The notes: a model not told the origin generated them from the sequence alone. Counted from the stretch's first letter, positions 1 to 7,863 are shown. The stretch is 32,218 nt of DNA from Bacteroidales bacterium UBA5281 (GCA_002410555.1 DHSR01000024.1:1-32218), one strand, 5' to 3'. Translations and numbers: made by a program.

Positions 1-206
1 ACGAGGTCAGGAGTTCTGATACTGAAAAATATACCTGAGTTCCGGTAAAACCGGAGTAAAATGTCTTATTTTTTATTGAGACGAGACCTTCATCACTTAT
101 GAACAATCCTCTGTTGCCTTCTGCACCTGCCTGATAGAATTTTTACATAATTTATTGAATTTCGATTGATAATTATGCTTATATTTACCCTTCAATTCTG
201 GTTACT

Positions 207-686
207 ATGGAATGGTTATGGATCACATTGGGTGTAGTTATTGCCATTGCGGGAATTGTTGGCTGTATTCTTCCTTTTATTCCCGGACCGCCGTTGAATT
301 ACATCGCCTTGCTTTTGCTGCACTTCACGATGGAGCCGCCTCCGTTTACAACAAAATTTCTGATGGTATGGCTGGCCATTACCGTTATTGTAACGCTGCT
401 CGATTATTACGTACCTATCTGGGGAACACGAAAATATGGTGGAAGCAATGGCGGAGTCTGGGGCGCTGCCGCAGGATTGCTGCTTGGCTTAATTTTCTTT
501 CCCCCTTTTGGTATGATTGCAGGCCCGTTTCTGGGAGCTGTGGTGGGTGAATTACTTACAGGAAAAAATTCATCCACAGCCCTGAAAGCCGGCTTTGGCT
601 CTTTTGTGGGTTTTTTAGCCGGGGTAATAATGAAACTTGCAGTAAGTATTGCCCTCACGTACCACTTCTTCAAAGTTATCATTTAA
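207..686 (+). CDS. DUF456 domain membrane protein
   Basis: A 159-residue, strongly hydrophobic protein with about four or five membrane segments. The N-terminus reads as a transmembrane helix leading into GCILPFIPGPP, a proline/glycine signature I associate with the DUF456 family; glycine-rich helices follow (about 80-115 and 125-150). The length is normal for DUF456. The family sits in the inner membrane and its function is unknown. The ATG at 207 puts the first helix at the extreme N-terminus, as expected, and no Shine-Dalgarno sequence is visible. The stop lies only 5 bases from the stop of the convergent truA gene. The family call is from recognised motif and topology; no function is implied. 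Confidence 0.85.
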   Translation: MEWLWITLGVVIAIAGIVGCILPFIPGPPLNYIALLLLHFTMEPPPFTTKFLMVWLAITVIVTLLDYYVPIWGTRKYGGSNGGVWGAAAGLLLGLIFFPPFGMIAGPFLGAVVGELLTGKNSSTALKAGFGSFVGFLAGVIMKLAVSIALTYHFFKVII

Positions 687-691
687 AAAAG

Positions 692-1459
692 TCAGTGGCT
701 TCCAAAGCTATTTTCAGGGTAAATTACATCTTCAAGAAACAATCCTCTGGCCGGCACTGATTCACCCGCATCACTGCGTGTACCTGAAATCAACAAGGCA
801 TGTAATTCCGATTCATTCAACCTGCCTTTGCCGGCTTCAATCAGCGTACCCACCATTGCCCTGACCATATTGCGCAGAAAACGGTTTGCCTTAACCTGAT
901 ATATAATAAGGGTATCGGTTTCAACCAAAAATGATTCTATAATCCGGCATCTGTAATTTTCTGTCTGGGTATTCGATTTTGTAAAACAGGCAAAGTCAGT
1001 ATATTCCTGGAAGATGGCAGCAGCCTTTCGCATATTTTCAATATCTAAAGTCAGGCCGGGATAATAGGCAAATTCGGTACTAAATGGGTCTTTTGTTTTT
1101 AAAATAAAATAGCGGTAAGTGCGCGAAATCGCTGAAAAGCGGGCATGAAAATCCCGGGAAACCCGATGAATTTTAAAAACTACGATATCCGCCGCCAAAA
1201 TTCGATTTAAACGGTAAACCCATTGCTTAAGCTCATCATCATTGAGTCTGGCTTCAATACTAAAATGAGCGAAGAACCGGCGCGCATGTACCCCTGTATC
1301 TGTTCGTCCGGCACCTGTAACTCGAATTTGTATCCGGGAAAACTTATGTAAGGCATCTTCTAATCGCTGTTGCACAGTAATGGCGTTGGGCTGAAATTGC
1401 CACCCATGGTATCCCCCGCCATTATAGGCCAGCTCAATACAGTATCTCCACTCTTGCAT
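692..1459 (-). CDS. truA: tRNA pseudouridine(38-40) synthase TruA
   Basis: A 255-residue TruA. The enzyme isomerises uridine to pseudouridine at positions 38-40 in the anticodon arm of many tRNAs in the cytoplasm. The N-terminus (YCIELAYNGGGYHGWQFQP) is the typical TruA opening. The active-site motif GRTDTGVHA lies at about 51-59, with Asp54 as the expected catalytic aspartate. The later FHARFSAISRTYRYFI stretch and the C-terminal NRFLRNMVRAMVGTLIEAGKG motif are also family hallmarks, and the length is usual. It converges on the DUF456 gene with a 5-base gap. A minus-strand TAATTTTG (1464-1471) resembles a -7 element and would give an almost leaderless transcript, but no -33 partner is clear. 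Confidence 0.97.
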   Translation of the reverse strand: MQEWRYCIELAYNGGGYHGWQFQPNAITVQQRLEDALHKFSRIQIRVTGAGRTDTGVHARRFFAHFSIEARLNDDELKQWVYRLNRILAADIVVFKIHRVSRDFHARFSAISRTYRYFILKTKDPFSTEFAYYPGLTLDIENMRKAAAIFQEYTDFACFTKSNTQTENYRCRIIESFLVETDTLIIYQVKANRFLRNMVRAMVGTLIEAGKGRLNESELHALLISGTRSDAGESVPARGLFLEDVIYPENSFGSH

Positions 1460-1852
1460 GCGACAAAATTAAGAAAATAACCTTTCTTCTGAAATTGAGG
1501 GTATATTGGTTATCGATGATGTTAATAAGTAGCAGATGGAGACTTACACTACTTCAGGATCTTCCTGTATCTTACGGTAAGTCAGAATGACACTCGCAAT
1601 CTGGAGTGCGTGTTGCGTCTGTTAGCTTAAGCTATTGATCAATAAATCAAACGAATAACTATCATATAGATCAAAAATAATAGAAAGCTCAGACTAAACC
1701 ACAGTGAGCAGATAAATTTAAAAAATTCATCGCTACGCTCTGATTGACAGACTATTACCTTATTTTCTCTATATGAAACAAAAGTAACCTTTGTAATACA
1801 TTTTATTTAGAATGCATATAAATAGCACTTAAAATAAAAAAAACAACTTCTA
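1460..1852. other. Non-coding stretch upstream of hydrogenase operon 1
   Basis: AT-rich intergenic DNA with no convincing gene. It contains a perfect 12-bp palindrome TAGCTTAAGCTA (1623-1634), followed directly by TTGATCAATAAATCAA (1635-1650), which has FNR-like half-sites but a 6-base rather than 4-base gap. No terminator or RNA gene was recognised. The promoter and operators lie at the right-hand end (see the separate entries). Confidence 0.5.
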
Positions 1853-1911
1853 TTGTGAATCAATTAACAAAAGATTTGTATTTTTGAATTGAATTGTTAA
1901 TCAATTCACAA
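1853..1911 (+). promoter_or_regulatory. Promoter of hydrogenase operon 1 with two CRP/FNR-like palindromes
   Basis: A consensus Bacteroidota -7 element TATTTTTG (1879-1886) has a TTG (1853-1855) 23 bases upstream as a possible -33 element. Two sites flank the -7: TTGTGAATCAATTAACAA (1853-1870) and TTGTTAATCAATTCACAA (1894-1911). They are mirror images of each other apart from two central bases, are centred 41 bp apart (about four helical turns), and each has the form TGTnA-N6-TnACA used by CRP/FNR-family regulators. The first covers the -33 region and the second the likely transcription start, so the arrangement looks more like repression or looping than simple activation. The sequence pattern is observed; the regulator is inferred. 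Confidence 0.65.
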
Positions 1912-1948
1912 GTCACACTCAGTTAAAAATATCATAAATCTAAAAACT

Positions 1949-1953
1949 GGAGG
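1949..1953 (+). promoter_or_regulatory. Shine-Dalgarno sequence of the NuoE-like gene
   Basis: GGAGG four bases before the ATG at 1958. Such a clear ribosome binding site is unusual in this window, where most starts have none, and it fixes the start of the first gene of the operon. Confidence 0.7.
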
Positions 1954-1957
1954 AATA

Positions 1958-2428
1958 ATGTCAACTACACAATTGATGGTCAAGGATCTGGTTAAAAGAA
2001 ATGGCCGGACCCGCAACAGCCTTATGCCGGTCTTACAAGGCATAGTTCAGGAAGAAAATTTTCTTTCTGAAGAAGCGATGCTGAGCGTCGCAGAGGAATT
2101 GGATATTTCTGTAGCAGAAGTTTACAGTACAGCTTCATTTTACACTTTTTTAGATACGGTTCCACGGGGGAAAAACATCATCCGGGTATGCAAAACCATT
2201 ACCTGTCACATGAAGGGCAAAGATGAGATCATCAATGCATTGTCCAATGCGTTGAAAATAAAAGTCGGAGAAACTACCAGTGACAAACAGTTTACCTTAC
2301 TTACAGCAAATTGTTTGGGTTGGTGTCATAAAGGGCCGGTTATGCTGATTAATGATGACATTTATCCGGATTTAACAGTGGAGAAGGCCCTGGACATCAT
2401 AGGCGCCTATTCACAAAAGCCGAAATAA
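1958..2428 (+). CDS. NuoE/HydC-like [2Fe-2S] subunit of NAD-linked [FeFe] hydrogenase 1
   Basis: A 156-residue thioredoxin-fold ferredoxin of the NuoE/HydC/HndA family. An N-terminal helical part (the family's EVYSTASFYTFL segment at about 55-65) precedes the [2Fe-2S] domain. The four expected ligands are present as C-x4-C (Cys78, Cys83) and C-x3-C (Cys119, Cys123). It should pass electrons within a HydABC-type hydrogenase complex in the cytoplasm. It is the first gene of a three-gene operon with a NuoF-like flavoprotein and HydA, and has a strong GGAGG before its ATG. A second NuoE paralogue closes the neighbouring operon (13552-14028). The family call is secure; the partner assignment rests on gene order. 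Confidence 0.92.
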   Translation: MSTTQLMVKDLVKRNGRTRNSLMPVLQGIVQEENFLSEEAMLSVAEELDISVAEVYSTASFYTFLDTVPRGKNIIRVCKTITCHMKGKDEIINALSNALKIKVGETTSDKQFTLLTANCLGWCHKGPVMLINDDIYPDLTVEKALDIIGAYSQKPK

Positions 2429-2464
2429 TGTATTGAAGATTTACGCATTAAAACACACACAATC

Positions 2465-3631
2465 ATGGAAAAGACATTAAAAAAAGTTGATATTATTTTC
2501 GAGATTGACAAAAGCTGTTCACCTCTGGCAGTTCTTGACAGAACTTTGCAAAGACCAGCCGATGAAATCATACTCGATCTGATTGACAGTGGGCTCAAAG
2601 GCCGGGGCGGGGCAGGGTTTCCCACTGGATTAAAATGGAAGTTTACCAGAAATGAAACCAGCGATGTTAAATATGTGATTTGCAATGCTGATGAGGGTGA
2701 ACCGGGTACTTTTAAAGACAGGGAAATTCTGGATCGCGTTCCTGAAAAGATATTTGTAGGAATGACCATTTGTGCTTATGTAATTGGCGCAAGGGAAGGA
2801 TACATCTACATGCGTGGGGAATACAACTTTCTGCTAAAATCGCTTCAAAAGAAACTGGATGATTTTAATGCGATGCTGACCGAAAAAGGGGTTGACTTCC
2901 AGATTTATTTTAAATCCGGATCAGGAGCTTATGTATGCGGTGAAGAAAGTGCTTTGTTTGAATCGATGGAAGGCAAGCGGGGTGAACCACGAAACAAGCC
3001 CCCCTACCCTACTGTTGCAGGGTATAACAACAAACCTACGGTGATCAATAATGTAGAAACCCTGGTATATACCACCATGATTTGTCATATGGGCCCTGAA
3101 CGATTTAAGGAGCTGGGCACCACTGACTCCCGCGGATCGAAGGTCTTCTCCGTATCGGGCGATACTCCTATCCCGGGTATTTATGAGCTAGAATTGGGTA
3201 TGCCGCTTCAGGATTTCATCAATGAGTTTGGCGATGGAGATGCCAAGGCCATTCAGGTGGGAGGAGCTTCCGGGCATTGTGTGCCGCGCAAAAAATTCAG
3301 CGATACCATTATCGGCTTTGAAGGTATTCCAACAGGTGGATCAATGATGGTTTTCAATAGTAGCCGGTCAATGTACAATGTATTGCATGACTATCTTGAA
3401 TTTTTTACTGAAGAAAGCTGCGGTCAATGCACCCCGTGCAGGGTAGGCTGCCAGCAATTGCTTAAAGGTATCGAAGCCGTAAAAAAAGGCGACAAGCCAC
3501 CTGCTTACCTCAACGATCTTAAAAAACTTACTGCTACCATGAAAATCGCAGCCAAATGCGGGCTGGGGCAATCGGTGGGTAACCCATTTAATTCTATCGT
3601 TGATAACTTTAAAGAGGAAATAATTTACTAA
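2465..3631 (+). CDS. Short NuoF/HydB-like NADH-binding flavoprotein subunit, hydrogenase 1
   Basis: A 388-residue NuoF-family protein that binds NAD(H) and FMN. Visible motifs are GRGGAGFPTG (about 46-55), CNADEGEPGTFKDR (about 73-86), GAYVCGEESAL, and the C-terminal [4Fe-4S] (N3-type) ligands CGQCTPC (Cys319, Cys322, Cys325) with the final Cys in KCGLGQ. It lacks both the N-terminal thioredoxin-like [2Fe-2S] domain and the C-terminal two-[4Fe-4S] ferredoxin domain found in HydB/HndC. The paralogue at 9936-11729 has both and is about 210 residues longer. It is therefore the core flavoprotein only. It lies between the NuoE-like gene (36-base gap) and HydA (65-base gap). Whether this trimer bifurcates electrons or simply uses NADH cannot be read from the sequence. 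Confidence 0.92.
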   Translation: MEKTLKKVDIIFEIDKSCSPLAVLDRTLQRPADEIILDLIDSGLKGRGGAGFPTGLKWKFTRNETSDVKYVICNADEGEPGTFKDREILDRVPEKIFVGMTICAYVIGAREGYIYMRGEYNFLLKSLQKKLDDFNAMLTEKGVDFQIYFKSGSGAYVCGEESALFESMEGKRGEPRNKPPYPTVAGYNNKPTVINNVETLVYTTMICHMGPERFKELGTTDSRGSKVFSVSGDTPIPGIYELELGMPLQDFINEFGDGDAKAIQVGGASGHCVPRKKFSDTIIGFEGIPTGGSMMVFNSSRSMYNVLHDYLEFFTEESCGQCTPCRVGCQQLLKGIEAVKKGDKPPAYLNDLKKLTATMKIAAKCGLGQSVGNPFNSIVDNFKEEIIY

Positions 3632-3696
3632 GTCCTAACCAGCGTGATCTGTGATGCATACACACTGCACAGGCACTCATAAAAAAGCAAGAAGTC

Positions 3697-5490
3697 ATGA
3701 GCAAATATCAGGTAAATTTAAAAATCAACAATATGCCCATTGCGGTAGAAGAAGGTACTACCATTTTGGAAGCGGCACGTAAACTCAATTTTAGGATACC
3801 CACCTTGTGCCACCATCCGGATCTTTCGGTGGCCGGAAACTGCCGGGTTTGTGTGGTAGAGGTAAAAGGTGCCAAATTGCTGGCAGCCTCCTGTGCCACC
3901 CCAGTTTCTGAAGGCATGGAAGTACTCACCAACAGCGAAAAAGTGAGAATCGCCCGAAAGCATATTGTAGAATTATTGCTGTCAGAACACAATGCCGACT
4001 GTACCAAATGTTTTAAAAATGGCCATTGTGAACTTCAGGAAATTGCGAGCGAATATCGTATTGGTGAACATGTCTTTCTGGATTTGGTAAGGCCTGAAAG
4101 TAAAATTCAGGACATTTCCTCTCCGGCAATCATCAAAGATGACAGTAAATGTATCCGTTGCCAGCGCTGCGTAAGAACCTGCGAGGAAATCCAGGGTGTG
4201 GCCGCACTTGGAGTGATTAACAAAGGTGATCAGCAACGGATTTCTACCTTTTTGAACAAACCACTGAACGAAGTGGTATGCACCAATTGCGGGCAATGTA
4301 TAAATCGCTGTCCAACAGGTGCATTAACTGAACGCAACTACATTGAGGAAGTATGGAATGCCATTTATGATCCTTCAAAATTTGTAGTTGTTCAAACGGC
4401 GCCGGCTACCCGGGTGGCTTTGGGTGAAGATCTTGATATAGATCCGGGAGCCAGGGTTACCGGCAAGATGGTATCAGCCCTCAAAAAACTGGGATTCAAC
4501 AAAGTTCTGGATACTGATTTTGCTGCAGACCTTACCATCATGGAAGAAGGCACTGAATTACTAACCCGTTTGAAAAAAGCACTGGTTGACAAAGATGAAA
4601 CTGTCAGACTACCAATGATGACCTCTTGTTCCCCTGGCTGGATCAAGTTTCAGGAACATATGTTCTCTGATATGCTGGATAATCTCTCCACCTGTAAATC
4701 GCCACAGCAAATGTTCGGAGCTGTAGCCAAAACCTATTATGCAGACAAAATCAATATTAAGGCACAGGATATGATTGTAGTATCCATTATGCCATGTACC
4801 GCAAAAAAATTCGAATGCGAACGTCCGGAAATGCGCGATAGCGGCTATCAGGATGTTGACTATGTACTAACCACCCGCGAGCTTGCCATGATGATAAAAC
4901 AGGCAGGTATTGATTTTAACAAACTCGAAGAGGAGCATTACGACAGTATACTCGGTGAATCAACAGGCGCAGCAGTCATTTTTGGTGCAACAGGAGGAGT
5001 TATGGAAGCTGCCTTACGCACTGCTTATGAGATAGTAACCGGTAGAGAGGTACCTTTTACCAATCTTAACATTCAACCGGTCAGGGGAATGGAAGGGGTA
5101 AAAGAGGCTACCATTAAAATTAAAAATGTAAAGCCGGAATGGGCTTTTCTTGAAGGGGTAGATCTGAATGTTGCCATAGCTCATGGCCTGGGCAATGCAC
5201 GGTTTTTAATGGATAAAGTCAACCGGGGAGAGACCAACTATCACTTTATTGAAATTATGGGATGCCCGGGTGGCTGTCTGGGTGGAGGTGGTCAGCCCAT
5301 TCCTACTTCGCCGGAAATCAGACAAAAACGGGCAAATGCCATTTACAGTGAGGATGAACATATGACGATCAGGAAATCACATGAGAATCCTGAAATTACT
5401 GAGATCTATAAACAATTTCTTGGGCAACCCCTGAGTCATTTGTCTCATGAATTATTGCATACGCATTACAAGCCCAGAAAGCGGTACTAA
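3697..5490 (+). CDS. hydA: [FeFe] hydrogenase catalytic subunit HydA, M3-type (hydrogenase 1)
   Basis: A 597-residue catalytic subunit that reduces protons or oxidises H2 in the cytoplasm. Domains in order: plant-type [2Fe-2S] (first 80 residues, with CRVC), His-Cys3 [4Fe-4S] (HNADCTKCFKNGHC), two [4Fe-4S] clusters (CIRCQRC and CTNCGQC motifs), the H-cluster domain, and a small-subunit-like C-terminus (RKSHENPEITEIY). H-cluster motifs are L1 TSCSPGW (309-315), L2 MPCTAKKFE (from 365) and L3 EIMGCPGGCLGGGGQP (from 519). In L1 the usual second cysteine is Ser312, whereas the paralogue at 11747 has TSCCPAW. The three later cluster cysteines (367, 523, 527) are intact. Last gene of operon 1; a hairpin terminator follows within 60 bases. 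Confidence 0.95.
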   Translation: MSKYQVNLKINNMPIAVEEGTTILEAARKLNFRIPTLCHHPDLSVAGNCRVCVVEVKGAKLLAASCATPVSEGMEVLTNSEKVRIARKHIVELLLSEHNADCTKCFKNGHCELQEIASEYRIGEHVFLDLVRPESKIQDISSPAIIKDDSKCIRCQRCVRTCEEIQGVAALGVINKGDQQRISTFLNKPLNEVVCTNCGQCINRCPTGALTERNYIEEVWNAIYDPSKFVVVQTAPATRVALGEDLDIDPGARVTGKMVSALKKLGFNKVLDTDFAADLTIMEEGTELLTRLKKALVDKDETVRLPMMTSCSPGWIKFQEHMFSDMLDNLSTCKSPQQMFGAVAKTYYADKINIKAQDMIVVSIMPCTAKKFECERPEMRDSGYQDVDYVLTTRELAMMIKQAGIDFNKLEEEHYDSILGESTGAAVIFGATGGVMEAALRTAYEIVTGREVPFTNLNIQPVRGMEGVKEATIKIKNVKPEWAFLEGVDLNVAIAHGLGNARFLMDKVNRGETNYHFIEIMGCPGGCLGGGGQPIPTSPEIRQKRANAIYSEDEHMTIRKSHENPEITEIYKQFLGQPLSHLSHELLHTHYKPRKRY

Positions 5491-5511
5491 TTTGGAATCA
5501 TTCCATATAGC

Positions 5512-5545
5512 AAAAGGTTGGAAAAGCTCCAACCTTTTATTTTTA
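5512..5545 (+). terminator. Rho-independent terminator of hydrogenase operon 1
   Basis: A perfect 11-bp stem, AAAAGGTTGGA (5512-5522) pairing with TCCAACCTTTT (5528-5538), with a 5-base loop and then ATTTTT. It lies 21 bases after the HydA stop and separates the two hydrogenase operons. Confidence 0.93.
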
Positions 5546-5577
5546 ATTGTCATTATATCAAATATTTACTAAATACA

Positions 5578-5648
5578 TTGTTATTTTATTAACACTGTTA
5601 AAAAAATAACAATAAACTTGTTTTATAATAAAATAAGCTCTATTTTTG
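5578..5648 (+). promoter_or_regulatory. Promoter of operon 2 with tandem TGTTA-N6-TAACA operators
   Basis: A consensus -7 TATTTTTG (5641-5648) has TTG (5618-5620) exactly 20 bases upstream. Just upstream of that are two palindromes of the same CRP/FNR-like form: TGTTATTTTATTAACA (5579-5594) and TGTTAAAAAAATAACA (5596-5611). Together they make a 35-bp inverted repeat with one mismatch between arms. The start of transcription should be near 5652, so the sites sit at about -48 and -65, an upstream activator-like position. Operon 1 carries sites of the same shape, which suggests one shared regulator. The regulator itself is not encoded in the window. Confidence 0.7.
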
Positions 5649-5700
5649 CAGCAGATTAAAGCATCATTTTTACCTCGTAAAATTGACTTAAAACCGCCAC

Positions 5701-6045
5701 ATGAAAATTAAAGATATTGTTGAATTATTGAATGCAAGAGTAATTGTTGGTCAGGATCAGTTGGATTCCGAGGTAGGAATGGCTTTTTCATCGGATCTGA
5801 TGAGTGATGTACTTACGGTTGAAACAGAAAACCTAATGTTAATAACGGGTTTGGCAAATGTGCAAACCATTCGTACTGCTGAAATGTCTGATATCAACAA
5901 AATTGTTTTTGTACGAAGGAAAAAAGTAAGTGACGATATGATCAGACTGGCTGATGAAAACGACATGATATTGATTGAGTGTGACTACTCCATGTTCAAG
6001 GCCAGTGGAATTCTTTACCAATCCGGTGTTAAACCGGTTTATTAA
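5701..6045 (+). CDS. DRTGG-like domain protein, hydrogenase-linked (first copy)
   Basis: A 114-residue soluble protein resembling the DRTGG domain, a regulatory domain also found in phosphotransacetylase-like proteins and linked to CBS-type proteins. The SSDLMSDVL motif at 30-38 is the most recognisable part. A paralogue at 7864-8199 has SDLLSDVM at the same residue positions. No enzyme motifs are visible. It opens the ten-gene operon and is followed by the RsbW-like ATPase after 5 bases. Small DRTGG proteins beside HydS-like hydrogenases are known from other anaerobes, so a ligand-sensing or adaptor role in hydrogenase signalling is plausible but inferred. Confidence 0.75.
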   Translation: MKIKDIVELLNARVIVGQDQLDSEVGMAFSSDLMSDVLTVETENLMLITGLANVQTIRTAEMSDINKIVFVRRKKVSDDMIRLADENDMILIECDYSMFKASGILYQSGVKPVY

Positions 6046-6050
6046 AGGCG

Positions 6051-6473
6051 ATGGAGATGCACTTTGAATTTCAGGTGGAAGGTGGAAATTTTTCCAAAGC
6101 AGGTACTGCATCCAGTCAGTTAAAAAAGATTTTAAAACAACTGAATGTAGATTCCCGTGACATCAAAAGGGTGGTTGTAGCCCTTTATGAGGCTGAGGTC
6201 AATGTGGTTGCTCACGCCTACCAGGGTGTAATCATAATTGATATCGACACTGAAAAAATAAGAATCCGCATTGAAGATGAAGGGCCTGGGATTAAAGACA
6301 TTGATCTGGCCATGCAACAGGGCTTTTCTACTGCTTCAGAACTGGTAAGGGAGATGGGGTTTGGAGCCGGCATGGGGCTGCCAAATATCAAAAACAACAC
6401 CGACGAACTTACCGTTACTTCAGAGGTAGGCAAAGGTACAAATGTACATATGCTCATTAATTTTAGCATTTAA
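6051..6473 (+). CDS. RsbW-like GHKL ATPase (anti-sigma factor / serine kinase family)
   Basis: A 140-residue stand-alone GHKL ATP-binding domain. The N-box is EAEVNVVAHAY with Asn51, the G1 box is DEGPGI (76-81) and the ATP-lid/G2 box is GFGAGMGLPNIK (103-114). This is the pattern of RsbW/SpoIIAB-type anti-sigma factors and serine kinases, which bind a sigma factor or phosphorylate a STAS-domain protein. No STAS or sigma partner is in the window, so the target is unknown. It lies between a DRTGG protein and the HydS-like protein in a tight operon (gaps of 5 and 12 bases). A role in relaying the redox or H2 signal is an inference from this position. Confidence 0.85.
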   Translation: MEMHFEFQVEGGNFSKAGTASSQLKKILKQLNVDSRDIKRVVVALYEAEVNVVAHAYQGVIIIDIDTEKIRIRIEDEGPGIKDIDLAMQQGFSTASELVREMGFGAGMGLPNIKNNTDELTVTSEVGKGTNVHMLINFSI

Positions 6474-6485
6474 ACAAATAAAACT

Positions 6486-7862
6486 GTGGAACAAAATAAT
6501 TTTCATCATGCTTTAAAAATAAGAGAGGATCTGTGTATCGGATGCTCTCATTGCATGAATGTGTGTCCCACAGAAGCAATTAGAGTACGCCATGGCAAAG
6601 CCGTTTTATATGGTGACCGTTGTGTGGATTGCGGGGAGTGTTTCAGGGTTTGTCCGGTAAGTGCAATTATTATCGATCACGATGACTTTAATTTCATCTT
6701 CGATTACAAATACCGAATTGCTTTGGTTCCCGCTGTATTTACCGGCCAATTTCCTGAAGATGTTTCCCCTCAGCAAATCTTCAGCGTATTGCTCGACCTT
6801 GGATTTACCCACGTATACGAGGTAGAAAATGGCACAGCCCTGCTTCAGGAGGCCATGAATGAATATGCAGACAAACCAGGTATCAGCAAGCCGTTGATTT
6901 CAAGCTTTTGCCCTGCCATAGTAAGGCTGATTCAGGTGAAGTTTCCGGCATTGGTTGATAACATTCTGTTGCTTAAACCTCCCCTGGATATTTCAGCCCT
7001 GCACATTAGGGAGGAAATGCGAAGAAAAGGCATAACCAATGAAGAAGCTGGGATTTTTTACATTACACCCTGCGCTGCCAAAATAGCAGCCATTAAAGAC
7101 CCTGTTGGTGAAGACAAATCGCCAATAAGCGGGGTAATCAATATGGATGTGCTTTTCAATAAAGTGTACCGTAAAGTTAAAACGCGAAACAATCAAAGTT
7201 GTTCTTTGCCGGTATACACTGATCTTCCTGCTACTGCGAGGTGCTGGGCACTTACCAATGGAGAAGCCCCGCTGGCCAAAGGCAGAACACTGGCCATTGA
7301 CGAAATTAACAATGTGATTGACTTTCTTGAGAAACTCGAAGACGACGAAATCAACGATGTTGATTTTGTTGAACTCAGAGCGTGCGATGAAAGTTGTGCC
7401 GGCGGAGTGCTTACCGTGAGTAACCGTTTTTTAACGGCCGAACGGTTAAGGAACCATAAAACCACCACCCCTGAGCCTTCTGATAGTGAACACCCTGATG
7501 GCTTCAGGCACATCCGCGAAAATCACGCTGAAATCAGGAAGAACATTACAATTGAGGAGGTAAAGCCACGCTCTATAATGAAGCTGGACGATAATATTGC
7601 TGAGGCCATGCGCAAGATGGAAAAGGTGAACCGGATTATGCAGTTGCTTCCTATGGTCGATTGCGGTGTGTGCGGCGCCCCAAGCTGCCAGGCTTTGGCA
7701 AGAGATATTGCATTGAATCAGGCCAATTTACACGATTGTGTCTTTATTCAGAAAATATTAGAACAAAAAGGCGAACTCAGTCTGGAGGAAAGCATTAAGA
7801 TTATGCAGGAAATCTGGGGGTTTGGCAAGACAAACAAATACAGGGATCTAAAAGGACTTTAA
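6486..7862 (+). CDS. HydS-like divergent [FeFe] hydrogenase with ferredoxin and C-terminal Fe-S domain
   Basis: A 458-residue protein. Two ferredoxin-type [4Fe-4S] motifs (CIGCSHCMNVCP from Cys17; CVDCGECFRVCP) are followed by a hydrogenase large-subunit domain and then a C-terminal Fe-S domain CGVCGAPSC...C (Cys393, 396, 401, 418) like that of RnfB. The H-cluster motifs are degenerate: L1 is SSFCPAI (139-145), L2 is TPCAAKIAA (from 194) and L3 is ELRACDESCAGG (from 296). All four H-cluster cysteines (142, 196, 300, 304) are kept, but the proton-relay cysteine is Phe141 and the acidic residue of L2 is missing. There is no PAS domain. This fits a sensory rather than catalytic hydrogenase. The GTG start at 6486 is the only one giving a full first ferredoxin motif at a usual distance. 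Confidence 0.85.
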   Translation: MEQNNFHHALKIREDLCIGCSHCMNVCPTEAIRVRHGKAVLYGDRCVDCGECFRVCPVSAIIIDHDDFNFIFDYKYRIALVPAVFTGQFPEDVSPQQIFSVLLDLGFTHVYEVENGTALLQEAMNEYADKPGISKPLISSFCPAIVRLIQVKFPALVDNILLLKPPLDISALHIREEMRRKGITNEEAGIFYITPCAAKIAAIKDPVGEDKSPISGVINMDVLFNKVYRKVKTRNNQSCSLPVYTDLPATARCWALTNGEAPLAKGRTLAIDEINNVIDFLEKLEDDEINDVDFVELRACDESCAGGVLTVSNRFLTAERLRNHKTTTPEPSDSEHPDGFRHIRENHAEIRKNITIEEVKPRSIMKLDDNIAEAMRKMEKVNRIMQLLPMVDCGVCGAPSCQALARDIALNQANLHDCVFIQKILEQKGELSLEESIKIMQEIWGFGKTNKYRDLKGL

Positions 7863-7863
7863 A

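Noticed and set aside
1..48. Possible C-terminal end of an upstream gene (15 codons, stop at 46-48) with a small TCCGGT/ACCGGA hairpin
   Set aside because: Too short to identify; the hairpin has only 6 bp and no clean T tract.
1635..1650. TTGATCAATAAATCAA as an FNR box
   Set aside because: The half-sites match, but the gap is 6 rather than 4 bases and it lies about 230 bp from the promoter.
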